Below the pieces are notes generated by a model. That model was not told the origin of the DNA and searched no databases. It saw nothing but the letters and a program-made list of their open reading frames with translations. The translations under genes were made by a program, and so were the position numbers. Source: Actinomycetes bacterium (GTDB lineage Bacteria; Actinomycetota; Acidimicrobiia; Acidimicrobiales; UBA8190). From it: 13,466 nt of DNA. Below are positions 5,912 through 12,297 of the stretch, piece by piece. The stretch spans positions 1 to 13,466 of the forward strand of contig JAJZYI010000055.1 in assembly GCA_021798135.1 (NCBI GenBank), given 5' to 3'. The stretch's first letter is position 1; each line of letters starts with the position of its first letter.

Positions 5912-7468
5912 TCACACGTTGCGGTCGTGGTCCTGCCAGTACGGCTCGCGCAGCTCGCGCTTCAGGATCTTGCCGGTGGGCGCCTTGGGCAGCGCGTCCA
6001 GGAACTCCACCGAGCGCGGCTTCTGGTACGAGGCGAGGTGCTGGCGGGCGGTGTCGATGATGTCCTGCTCGGTGGCCTGCTGGCCGGGCTTCAGGACCAC
6101 GAACGCCTTGACCGTCTCGCCCCACTCCTCGTCGGGGACCCCGATCACGGCCGACTCCAGCACCGCCGGGTGCCTGGCGATGGCCTCCTCGACCTGCACC
6201 GAGTAGATGTTCTCCCCGCCCGAGATGATCATGTCCTTCGCCCGGTCGACGATGAAGACGTAGCGGTCCTCGTCCCAGGTGGCGACGTCCCCGGTCCACA
6301 TCCAGCCGTCGCGCAGCGTCTGCGCCGTGAGGTCCGGCCGCCCCCAGTAGCCGAGCATGTTGGCCTCGGACCGCACGATGATCTCGCCCGTCGTCTTGCC
6401 GTCGGTCGGCACCGGGTTGCCCTGCGGGTCCACCACGCGCACGGACGTCACGAACCCCTCGCGGCCGCACGACCGCAGCCGCTCGGCGTGCACGCCCCGG
6501 ACCGCGTCACGGTGGTCCTCCTGCGCCAGGAACGTCATCGTCGTCCCCTCGGTCTGCCCGTAGCCCTGGATCAGCGTGCAGGGGAACGAGTCGAGCGCCG
6601 CCTTCACCACCGTCGCCGGCATCGGGCCGCCGCCGTACTGGATGTTGCGCAGGCTGGAGAGGTCGTACGACCCGAAGTTCTCCACCGCCATCATCCAGTT
6701 CAGCATCGTCGTGATGCCGAGGAACGCCGACACGCGCTCCTCCTGGATCAGCTCGAGGGCCAGCTTGGCGTCGAAGTTCATGAGGACCAGCGGGCACCCG
6801 TGCGCCAGGTAGTTCATGGAGAGCACGACGGGGATGTGGTACATCTGCCCGGTCAGCATGTACACGTCGGTGGGCACCACGCGCTCCGCCACCGTCTGGT
6901 TGAGCATGCCCATGTACACGCTCTTGTGCGAGTGCAGCGCGCCCTTCGACTCACCCGTGGTGCCACCGGTGTACAGGATGAAGAAGGGGTCGTCGTTCCC
7001 GACCCCGGCGGACCACTGCGGCTCCTCGTCCGAGGCGCCCGCCAGCATGTCCTCGTAGGTGCCGTCGCCGCCGGCGCCGTACTGCAGCCAGGTCGGGACG
7101 TCGACCATGCCCTGCAGCTCCCCGCCCTCCTTCAGGAACTCGTCGGACACGATCAGCGCCTTGGGCGACGCGTCGGACACGATCTTGGCCAGCTCCTTCA
7201 CCCCGAGCCGCCAGTTCAGGGGCTGGGCGATCAGCCCGGCGCGGCCTGCCGCGAAGTACAGCTCCTGGTACTCGATGGAGTTCTTCGACAGGATCGCCAC
7301 GCGGTCACCCTGGTCCAGCGACAGGCCGCCGCGGAGACCGTTCGCCACCCGCCGGACCCGCTCGTCCAGCTCGCCGAACGTGATCCGCCGCTGGTTCGGC
7401 ACGTCGATGATCGCCTCGGACTTCGGGCGCAGCGCCGCGTGCTTCGCCGGGATCATCCCGATGTTCAT
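5912..7468 (-). CDS. AMP-dependent acyl-CoA ligase/synthetase (ligase 2)
   Basis: 518-residue ANL-superfamily enzyme (ATP + carboxylic acid + CoA to acyl-CoA + AMP + PPi). Motifs are complete: YTGGTTGESKG (Tyr166-Gly176), YGQTEG, GWMWTGD, and the hinge VDRAKDMIISGGENIYSVQVEE. Catalytic Lys500 lies in APTGKILKRELRE, the textbook A10 motif. ATG at 7468 is chosen over an in-frame codon 12 residues upstream: MNIGMIPAKHAALRPKSEAI is a natural start for this family, and GGAAGGG lies upstream. It is the first gene of the minus-strand operon, with a leader of about 300 nt running back to operator-like site 2. It is only moderately similar to ligase 1 (different motif spellings), so the two probably activate different acids. 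Sequence resembles long-chain/FadD and cyclohexanecarboxylate-type ligases; the substrate is unknown. Confidence 0.94.
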   Translation of the reverse strand: MNIGMIPAKHAALRPKSEAIIDVPNQRRITFGELDERVRRVANGLRGGLSLDQGDRVAILSKNSIEYQELYFAAGRAGLIAQPLNWRLGVKELAKIVSDASPKALIVSDEFLKEGGELQGMVDVPTWLQYGAGGDGTYEDMLAGASDEEPQWSAGVGNDDPFFILYTGGTTGESKGALHSHKSVYMGMLNQTVAERVVPTDVYMLTGQMYHIPVVLSMNYLAHGCPLVLMNFDAKLALELIQEERVSAFLGITTMLNWMMAVENFGSYDLSSLRNIQYGGGPMPATVVKAALDSFPCTLIQGYGQTEGTTMTFLAQEDHRDAVRGVHAERLRSCGREGFVTSVRVVDPQGNPVPTDGKTTGEIIVRSEANMLGYWGRPDLTAQTLRDGWMWTGDVATWDEDRYVFIVDRAKDMIISGGENIYSVQVEEAIARHPAVLESAVIGVPDEEWGETVKAFVVLKPGQQATEQDIIDTARQHLASYQKPRSVEFLDALPKAPTGKILKRELREPYWQDHDRNV

Positions 7469-7772
7469 GATCGGTCCCTTCCGTCGCCGGCCCGGCGCTG
7501 GCACGCGATGCCGGCGACGGGCGGTCTGCTGGGTGTACGGGGCTGGCTCCCGCCGGGAGCGGCGGGGAGGCGCGGGGCCAGGCGGCCTGCCCGGGTGATC
7601 GTCGCGCGATCCGCGCCGGCATGGCTGGCGGCCGCTGCGCTACCCGACATCGTCCCTCCCCGGCCTGGCCGCTCGTCACATGCGGGCGGGCCACCGCCAC
7701 CGTCGCCCCGCCGACGGCTCACGCCGGTGCCGGCCGCGCCCTGGCCGTGACCCACGGCCCGGCAGGCTCTCT

Positions 7773-7786
7773 ACCAACCGTTTGGT
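7773..7786. promoter_or_regulatory. Palindromic operator-like site upstream of ligase 2 (site 2)
   Basis: ACCAACCGTTTGGT is palindromic at 12 of 14 positions and is the exact reverse complement of site 3 (8122-8135). On the minus strand a TTACAG box (7799-7794) lies 17 bp upstream of TGGTAG (7776-7771). These are plausible but weak -35 and -10 elements with the palindrome over the spacer and -10. It is about 300 bp upstream of the ligase 2 ATG. The neighbouring GGTGTTAC is shared with site 1. Likely target of the same TetR-type repressor as sites 1 and 3 (inference). Confidence 0.6.
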
Positions 7787-7800
7787 GGCCTGACTGTAAC

Positions 7801-7880
7801 ACCGGTCCCGGGACCTGACAACCGGTCCCGGGAGCCGACAAGGAGCCCCGGGAGCCGACAAGGAGCCCCGGGAGCCGACG
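7801..7880. repeat. Four 20-bp tandem repeats
   Basis: Exact 20-bp periodicity at 7801, 7821, 7841 and 7861. Every unit contains a CCCGGG core followed by GACCTGAC, GAGCCGAC or close variants; the first two units open with ACCGGT and the last two with AGGAGC. The first unit contains the 12-bp palindrome GGTCCCGGGACC. The array starts right after site 2, on the side away from the ligase. Non-coding; function unknown. Confidence 0.85.
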
Positions 7881-7921
7881 GAGCATGACGGCGCCGCGAC
7901 GAGCAGCCCTGGCACCCCGCC

Positions 7922-8072
7922 GGGACACGGCCGGCGTCAGGGGGCCCGCTCCGGCACCAGCGAGCTCGCCAGCGAGCGCGGGACACGGCCGGCGTCGGGG
8001 AGCCCGCTCCGGCACCAGCGAGCGCGCCAGCGAGCGCGCGACACGGCCGGCGTCGGGGGGCCCGCTCCGGGG
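7922..8072. repeat. 58-bp tandem repeats, 2.6 copies
   Basis: Units begin at 7922, 7980 and 8038 (GGGACACGGCCGGCGTC, with GCG for GGG at the third). Copies one and two differ at about three of 58 positions. The third follows for about 35 bp, through CCCGCTCCGG, and then diverges. Within a unit, CAGCGAGC occurs twice. The array lies between operator-like sites 2 and 3. Two unit lengths (20 and 58) side by side indicate independent expansions rather than one element. No CRISPR-like spacer structure. Confidence 0.85.
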
Positions 8073-8115
8073 CAGGGGAGCGGCGGTCGCTCGCAGCACC
8101 CCCGCCGCCGGGCCC

Positions 8116-8145
8116 TGATGGACCAAACGGTTGGTTTGCTATGCT
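8116..8145 (+). promoter_or_regulatory. Promoter of the DUF35-thiolase-P450-SDR operon with embedded operator (site 3)
   Basis: A good -10 hexamer, TATGCT (8140-8145), is preceded at 18 bp by a poor -35-like TGATGG (8116-8121). The palindromic 14-mer ACCAAACGGTTGGT (8122-8135) fills the spacer between them. That is the classic position for a repressor that competes with RNA polymerase. Transcription would start near 8151-8153, some 35 nt before the ribosome binding site of the leader reading frame. The match to sites 1 and 2 is seen in the sequence; control by a TetR-type protein is inferred. Confidence 0.6.
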
Positions 8146-8198
8146 CGGGGGCGCCGCCGGCCCGCCCGGCGCCGGCGCGCCCGACGAAGGAGCGTTCG

Positions 8199-8243
8199 AT
8201 GCCACACCGGCACCCGCGGCACGCACGGCCGCAGCGCACATGA
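8199..8243 (+). CDS. Putative 14-residue leader peptide MPHRHPRHARPQRT
   Basis: ATG 8199-8201 is preceded at six bases by GAAGGAG (8186-8192), among the best ribosome binding sites in the window. The frame runs 14 codons with three His and four Arg, and its TGA (8241-8243) overlaps the ATG of the DUF35 gene (8240-8242). The DUF35 gene itself has no good ribosome binding site, so ribosomes finishing the leader probably re-initiate on it. It could also act as an attenuator sensing His or Arg supply, but no rival hairpins were worked out. Alternatively, the DUF35 gene once started here and a one-base indel or sequencing error separated the frames. No homolog is known to me. Confidence 0.4.
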   Translation: MPHRHPRHARPQRT

Positions 8244-8689
8244 GCCCGGCGCCGGCCGCCGCCGGCGCCGCCGCCGGCACGGCCGCACCTGCTATCGAAC
8301 GGGTCGACCCCAGGCCGCAGGTGGTCGAGCGCGACGGCGTGGCCCTCCTGGCCGGCGGCCGCTGCCAGGCGTGCCGTTACCCGACCGCCACGCCGCTCCC
8401 CCGGTGCCCGGTGTGCGGCGGCCCGGGCGAGCCCGACGAGATCGGTCCAGGCGGGACGGTGTTCAGCGCCACCGTGCTCCGCATCCCGGTGCCCGGCCGG
8501 ACCCCGCCCCTCGCCCTCGCCTACGTCGACCTCGACGACGGGCCGCGCATCCTGGCGCACGTGGGCGGCGACGCCGCCTTCGCCGCCGCCCCCGGCAGCC
8601 GCGTCCACCTGGTGGGTCGCACCGGGGACGGCGACCCCCTGGTGGCGCCGGACGCCGCGGCCGCCCCGACCAGCGGGAGCGCGTCGTGA
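8240..8689 (+). CDS. Zn-ribbon/OB-fold DUF35 protein, thiolase partner
   Basis: 149-residue protein with the two-part layout of the DUF35 family. An N-terminal rubredoxin-like zinc ribbon has Cys42-x2-Cys45 and Cys56-x2-Cys59 (GRCQACRY ... PRCPVCGG). The C-terminal half is an OB-fold (FSATVLRIPVPGR ... YVDLDDGPRILAHV). In known systems such as ChsH2-Ltp2 of steroid side-chain degradation, this protein binds acyl-CoA and forms a complex with a thiolase-like enzyme. The next gene is such a thiolase, and its GTG start overlaps this gene's TGA. ATG 8240 is chosen because an in-frame ATG at 8141 lies within the -10 box, upstream of the likely transcript start. The first 18 residues are Ala/Pro-rich and probably disordered. 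Stand-alone DUF35, not fused to a MaoC hydratase as in ChsH2. Confidence 0.85.
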   Translation: MSPAPAAAGAAAGTAAPAIERVDPRPQVVERDGVALLAGGRCQACRYPTATPLPRCPVCGGPGEPDEIGPGGTVFSATVLRIPVPGRTPPLALAYVDLDDGPRILAHVGGDAAFAAAPGSRVHLVGRTGDGDPLVAPDAAAAPTSGSAS

Positions 8690-9807
8690 GGGCGGCCGTC
8701 TACGGCGTGGGCACCACGATGTTCGGCAAGCAGCCCGACAAGGGTGGTCCGGAGCTCGCCCGGCAGGCGGTGTACGAGGCCCTGGCGGACGCCGGTGTCG
8801 ACAGCGTCGACGCCGTGTTCGCCGGCACGGTCTTCGGGGCACCCGGCACCGCCCAGCGCGCGCTCCAGACCGTCGGCATCACCGAGGTGCCCATCGTCAC
8901 CATCGAGAACGCCTGCGCCAGCGGCACCACCGCCTTCCACGAGGCGTGCAGCGCCGTCGCCTCCGGCCGCTACGGCAGGGTCCTGGCGCTCGGCATCGAG
9001 ACGATGACGCTGCACTTCACGGGCCCCATCCTCCCCGAGGCCACGGACGCCGACGGCCGTCAGGGCATGGCCATGCCCAGCATCTACGCCATGTCGGCGG
9101 CGCGGTACCAGGCGGAGCACGGCGTCACCGACGAGCAGCTCGCCCTGGTGTCGGTCAAGAACCACCGCCACGGCACGGCGAACCCCCGCGCCCAGCACGC
9201 CGGCGAGCTCACCGTGGAGCAGATCCTGGGGTCGCGCATGATCGCCGACCCCCTCACGCTCCTGCAGTGCTGCGCCATCTCGGACGCCGCCGCCGCGGCG
9301 GTCGTCGGGCCCGAGCGGGGCGTGTCCCGCGACGTCCCCGTCCGGGCCACGGTGCTGCGCTCGGGCAAGCTGTGGGACCACCGCACCCCGCACGTGTGGG
9401 GGTACGACATCGTCCGCGACACGGCCGCCGCCGCCTACGAGCAGGCGGGCATCGGGCCGAGCGACGTCGACGTGCTCGAGGTCCACGACGCCTTCACCAT
9501 CGGCGAGATCGTCACCACCGAGGCGCTGGGCCTGGCCCCGCTCGGTGGCGGTGCCGAGCTGTGCCAGTCGGGTCACACGTGGCTCGGGGGCCGCCAGCCC
9601 GTGAACCCCTCGGGAGGCCTGCTCTCGCGAGGCCACCCGCTCGGGGCCACCGGGCTCGCCCAGCTGGCCGAGATCGTGTGGCAGCTGCGAGGCGACGCCG
9701 GCGGCCGGCAGGTCGAGGGCGCCCGGCTCGGCCTGGTCGAGACCATGGGCGGCGGCACCGCCGGCGTGGACGGCAACGGCTGCGTGGTGGCCATCCTGGG
9801 AGGCTGA
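8686..9807 (+). CDS. SCP2/lipid-transfer-type thiolase (acetyl-CoA acetyltransferase-like)
   Basis: 373-residue thiolase-superfamily protein, close to the length of DUF35-associated thiolases. The nucleophile region reads IENACASGTTAF with Cys77. The C-terminal half has VHDAFTIGEI (His267), NPSGGLLSRGHPLGATG (His317) and GNGCVVAIL (Cys366). The expected thiolase residues thus appear present, favouring genuine C-C bond thiolysis or condensation over the retro-aldol activity of Ltp2-type homologs that do not use a nucleophilic Cys. Start is GTG 8686, overlapping the DUF35 stop, with GGGAG at 8675-8679. The open frame extends upstream to 8131, but that part is a shadow of DUF35. Together with DUF35 it would shorten an acyl-CoA side chain or ring-opened intermediate; substrate unknown. 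Confidence 0.9.
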   Translation: MRAAVYGVGTTMFGKQPDKGGPELARQAVYEALADAGVDSVDAVFAGTVFGAPGTAQRALQTVGITEVPIVTIENACASGTTAFHEACSAVASGRYGRVLALGIETMTLHFTGPILPEATDADGRQGMAMPSIYAMSAARYQAEHGVTDEQLALVSVKNHRHGTANPRAQHAGELTVEQILGSRMIADPLTLLQCCAISDAAAAAVVGPERGVSRDVPVRATVLRSGKLWDHRTPHVWGYDIVRDTAAAAYEQAGIGPSDVDVLEVHDAFTIGEIVTTEALGLAPLGGGAELCQSGHTWLGGRQPVNPSGGLLSRGHPLGATGLAQLAEIVWQLRGDAGGRQVEGARLGLVETMGGGTAGVDGNGCVVAILGG

Positions 9808-9840
9808 CGCCGGCTCGCCGCGACCGACGGGCGGCCGCGG

Positions 9841-9960
9841 CGGCACGACCCCGGCGCCATCGCCGGGCAAGGGCACGACCCCGGCACCAGCGCCGGGCAA
9901 GGGCACGACCCCGGCGCCAGCGCCGGGCAGAGACACGACCCCGGCACCAGCGCCGGGCAA
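9841..9960 (+). repeat. Four 30-bp tandem repeats, each a small hairpin
   Basis: Exact 30-bp periodicity at 9841, 9871, 9901 and 9931, with a decayed fifth start at 9961. The consensus has GGCACGACCCCGGC followed by RCCAGCGCCGGGCAA. Units one and three contain a 7-bp stem CCCGGCG/CGCCGGG with a four-base loop. Units two and four keep CCCGGC/GCCGGG with one mismatched pair inside the loop side. The array fills most of the 225-bp gap between thiolase and P450 and stops about 57 bp before the P450 ribosome binding site. The rest of the gap shows no gene. Confidence 0.88.
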
Positions 9961-10032
9961 GGACACGGCCCCGCCGAGCCGGAGCCGGAGCGGACCTCCC
10001 GGCGCGGCCGGGGCGCGGAAGGAGCAGCAACG

Positions 10033-11283
10033 ATGGTCGACGACGACATCCTGTCGCCCGAGCGGGTGGCGGACCCCTACCCCTACTTCGCCCAGCTCCG
10101 CCAGGAGGACCCGGTGCACTGGAACGAGCAGTACCGGGCCTGGTTCGTCCACCGCTTCGCGGACGTGTGGGAGGGGCTGCGCAACCCGGCGCTGTCGTCG
10201 GACCGGGTGCAACCCGTGTTCGAGAACAAGCTGACCCCCGAGCAGCAGGAGCAGCGCCGGCCCACCTTCGAGATCCTGGAGCACTGGATGGTGTTCCACG
10301 ACCCGCCCGACCACACCCGGCTGCGGCGGCTGGTCAACCAGGCCTTCACGCCGAAGCAGATCCAGGCCCTGCGGCCGCGGATCGAGCAGGTGGTGTCCGA
10401 CCTGCTCGACGACGTCGGGCCGCGCGGCGAGATCGACCTCATCCGGGACTTCGCCTACCCGATCCCCGCCGTCATCATCGCCGAGATGATGGGCGTGCCC
10501 GCCGAGGACCGGGACCTGTTCAAGGAGTGGTCCGACGCCATCATGATCCTGGTGTTCGGCGGCGCTCGCGTGGAGGACCGCCGCGAGCGCGCCCAGCGCA
10601 GCCTGCTGGAGCTGGCCGAGTACCTGCACGGGCTCATCCGCCGGTTCCGCCAGGACCCGGCGGACAACCTGATCACCTCGCTGGTCCAGGCCAAGGAGCA
10701 GGACGACACGCTGAGCGAGGACGAGATCGTCTCCACCTGCACCCTGCTGCTGTTCGGCGGGCACGAGACGACCACCAACCTGATCGGCAACGGGACCCGG
10801 ACCCTGCTCGACCACCCCGACCAGCTCCAGCGCCTGCGCGACGACCCCAAGCTGCTCACGAGCGCCGTCGAGGAGCTGCTGCGGTTCGACGGGCCGTCGA
10901 AGATGCAGGTCCGCCTGGTGGCCGAGGACACCGAGCTCGGCGACAAGAAGCTGCGTGCGGGCGACGAGCTCTACTTCGTGCAGGCCGCCGCCAACCGGGA
11001 TCCCGAGGAGTTCGCCGACCCCGACACGGTGGACCTCGGCCGCTCCCCCAACCGCCACATCGGCTTCGGCTTCGGCCTGCACCACTGCCTGGGCGCCCCG
11101 CTCGCCCGCCTGGAGGGGTCGATCGCCATCGACGCCCTCGTCCGGCGGCTGCCGGACCTCCGACCCGGCCCCGGGCCCGAGGTGTGGCACCCGACGCTCA
11201 TCTCGCGGGGCATGGAGCACTTCCCCGTCTCGTTCACCCCGGTCGGGTCCGAGGGCCGCACCAGCGGCGGGGCGGCGGCATGA
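10033..11283 (+). CDS. Cytochrome P450 monooxygenase
   Basis: Soluble bacterial class I P450, 416 residues, which inserts one oxygen atom from O2 into an organic substrate. Signatures seen: C-helix HDPPDHTRLRRLVNQAF; I-helix LLFGGHETTTNL with the acid/alcohol pair Glu245-Thr246; K-helix ExxR at Glu281-Arg284; heme loop FGFGLHHCLGAPLARLE with thiolate Cys352. ATG 10033 has GGAAGGAG at 10017-10024. The stop overlaps the ATG of the SDR gene (ATGA junction), so the two are translated together; a hydroxylase followed by an alcohol dehydrogenase is a common pair. No ferredoxin or ferredoxin reductase lies in the window, so electrons come from elsewhere. The family (CYP125/142-like steroid hydroxylases or other acid hydroxylases) cannot be fixed by eye. 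Confidence 0.95.
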   Translation: MVDDDILSPERVADPYPYFAQLRQEDPVHWNEQYRAWFVHRFADVWEGLRNPALSSDRVQPVFENKLTPEQQEQRRPTFEILEHWMVFHDPPDHTRLRRLVNQAFTPKQIQALRPRIEQVVSDLLDDVGPRGEIDLIRDFAYPIPAVIIAEMMGVPAEDRDLFKEWSDAIMILVFGGARVEDRRERAQRSLLELAEYLHGLIRRFRQDPADNLITSLVQAKEQDDTLSEDEIVSTCTLLLFGGHETTTNLIGNGTRTLLDHPDQLQRLRDDPKLLTSAVEELLRFDGPSKMQVRLVAEDTELGDKKLRAGDELYFVQAAANRDPEEFADPDTVDLGRSPNRHIGFGFGLHHCLGAPLARLEGSIAIDALVRRLPDLRPGPGPEVWHPTLISRGMEHFPVSFTPVGSEGRTSGGAAA

Positions 11284-12107
11284 GCGCGGCCCCCGGCTCG
11301 GACGCCACACCGGCGGGCGCCGGCGCCCCCCGCGTGCCGGGCGGGCCCCACGGCGTCCTGTCGCTCGACGGCCGGATCGCCCTGGTCACCGGCGCCTCCG
11401 GCGACCTCGGCCGGGCCATCGCCGTCGCCCTGGCGGAGCACGGCGCGTCGGTCGCCCTGCTCGCCCGCACCGAGGAGAAGCTGCGCGAGACCGCCGACCT
11501 GGTGGCGGCAGCCGGCGGGCGCTCCCTCGTGATCCCCTGCGACGTGACCGACACCGACCAGGTGGAGCAGGCCGTGGCACGGACCGAGGCAGAGCTCGGC
11601 CCCATCCATGCGGTGGTGAACAACGCCGGCGGCGCCCGCTTCATGGCGCCGATCCTGGACGTGGCCGACCGCGGGTGGGACAAGACCGTCGCGCTCAACC
11701 TGACCGCGCCGTTCATCGTCGCCCGGGCCGCGGCCCGGGGCATGGTGGCACGCCGCAGCGGCGTGGTCGTCAACGTGGCGTCCCTCGCCGGCCTGCGCGG
11801 TCTGCCGTCGCTGTCCTTCTACTCGGCGTCCAAGGGCGGCCTGCTCATGCTCACGCGGGCCATGGCCCAGGAGTGGGGCGAGGCGGGCATCCGCGTGAAC
11901 GCCGTGGCACCCGGCCTGGTGGAGACCGACGCGTGGGACCACTACCGCGACAACCCGGAGATGGCCCGCACGACCGGCAAGGACATCCCGCTCGGGCGCT
12001 GGGCCCAGCCCCACGAGGTGGCCCTGCCGGTGGTGTTCCTCGTCTCCGACGCCGCCTCCTACATCACGGGCGCCAACCTGGTGATCGACGGGGGCATGAC
12101 GGCCTGA
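11280..12107 (+). CDS. Short-chain dehydrogenase/reductase (SDR)
   Basis: 275-residue classical SDR oxidoreductase using NAD(P). The Rossmann loop is TGASGDLG (Thr37-Gly44), where the usual second glycine of TGxxxGxG is Asp42. Other motifs are intact: NNAG (Asn114-Gly117), catalytic Ser168 (NVASLAG), Tyr181 and Lys185 (YSASK), then VNAVAPGLVETDAW and C-terminal ITGANLVIDGGMTA. About 30 flexible Ala/Pro/Gly residues precede the fold. The ATG overlaps the P450 stop. It most likely oxidises the alcohol made by the P450, or a 3-hydroxyacyl-CoA, before thiolytic cleavage; reduction in the reverse sense is possible. Operon end: two large hairpins follow. Confidence 0.92.
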   Translation: MSAAPGSDATPAGAGAPRVPGGPHGVLSLDGRIALVTGASGDLGRAIAVALAEHGASVALLARTEEKLRETADLVAAAGGRSLVIPCDVTDTDQVEQAVARTEAELGPIHAVVNNAGGARFMAPILDVADRGWDKTVALNLTAPFIVARAAARGMVARRSGVVVNVASLAGLRGLPSLSFYSASKGGLLMLTRAMAQEWGEAGIRVNAVAPGLVETDAWDHYRDNPEMARTTGKDIPLGRWAQPHEVALPVVFLVSDAASYITGANLVIDGGMTA

Positions 12108-12127
12108 CCGGCCGGTCCGTTCGGTCG

Positions 12128-12178
12128 GCCGGCTGCCGCCCGCCGGGCTGCTCGCGGCAGTCCCGGGCGGCAGCCGGC
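12128..12178 (+). terminator. 15-bp hairpin ending the plus-strand operon
   Basis: GCCGGCTGCCGCCCG (12128-12142) is perfectly complementary to CGGGCGGCAGCCGGC (12164-12178), with a 21-nt loop. It begins 20 nt after the SDR stop. An overlapping CCGGCCG/CGGCCGG stem (12108-12132) could compete. There is no U-tract, but position and stem strength fit a terminator between convergent genes, possibly working in both directions. Confidence 0.6.
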
Positions 12179-12207
12179 AACCGCCGACGGGGTGCCCGCG
12201 CCGTCGC

Positions 12208-12257
12208 CGAGCCGGCGGGGAGCCCGGCACCACCGAACCGGCGCACCCGCCGGCTCG
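12208..12257 (-). terminator. 12-bp hairpin downstream of the LLM oxidoreductase
   Basis: CGAGCCGGCGGG (12208-12219) pairs with CCCGCCGGCTCG (12246-12257), with a 26-nt loop. It starts 41 nt past the stop of the convergent minus-strand gene and is the natural candidate for its terminator. Confidence 0.5.
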
Positions 12258-12297
12258 CTACCAGCCTCTCCGGTGCACCGACGGAGGTGGTCGCCCC

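Larger units (their letters stand above)
7469..8198. other. Divergent regulatory region with no convincing gene
   Basis: This 730-bp stretch separates the minus-strand ligase operon from the plus-strand DUF35 operon. From left to right it holds the ligase 2 leader with small hairpins (GCTCCC/GGGAGC at 7546-7560 and GATCG/CGATC at 7597-7611). Next come operator-like site 2, a 20-bp tandem array, a 58-bp tandem array, the plus-strand promoter with site 3, and a strong ribosome binding site (GAAGGAG, 8186-8192). Reading frames here are Ala/Pro/Arg/Gly-rich, repeat-driven, and resemble no family I know. Confidence 0.7.

Noticed and set aside
7801..8072. CRISPR array
   Set aside because: Units are directly adjacent with no unique spacers between them, and no cas genes are nearby.
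8141..8239. Longer DUF35 start at ATG 8141
   Set aside because: This ATG overlaps the -10 hexamer and lies upstream of the expected transcript start. The added residues are low complexity and absent from the family domain.
7719..8280. Overlapping minus-strand frames in the divergent region
   Set aside because: They consist mostly of translated 20-bp and 58-bp repeats, lie in several frames, and have no ribosome site or recognisable family.
9841..9960. Translated decapeptide repeat extending the thiolase
   Set aside because: The 30-bp units are open in the thiolase frame, but the TGA at 9805-9807 stops translation before them and no new start with a ribosome site lies between.
8521..11310. 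929-codon minus-strand open frame opposite thiolase and P450
   Set aside because: It covers the unmistakable thiolase and P450 genes in antisense, includes the 30-bp repeats as a Pro/Gly/Ala repeat, and shows no known domain.
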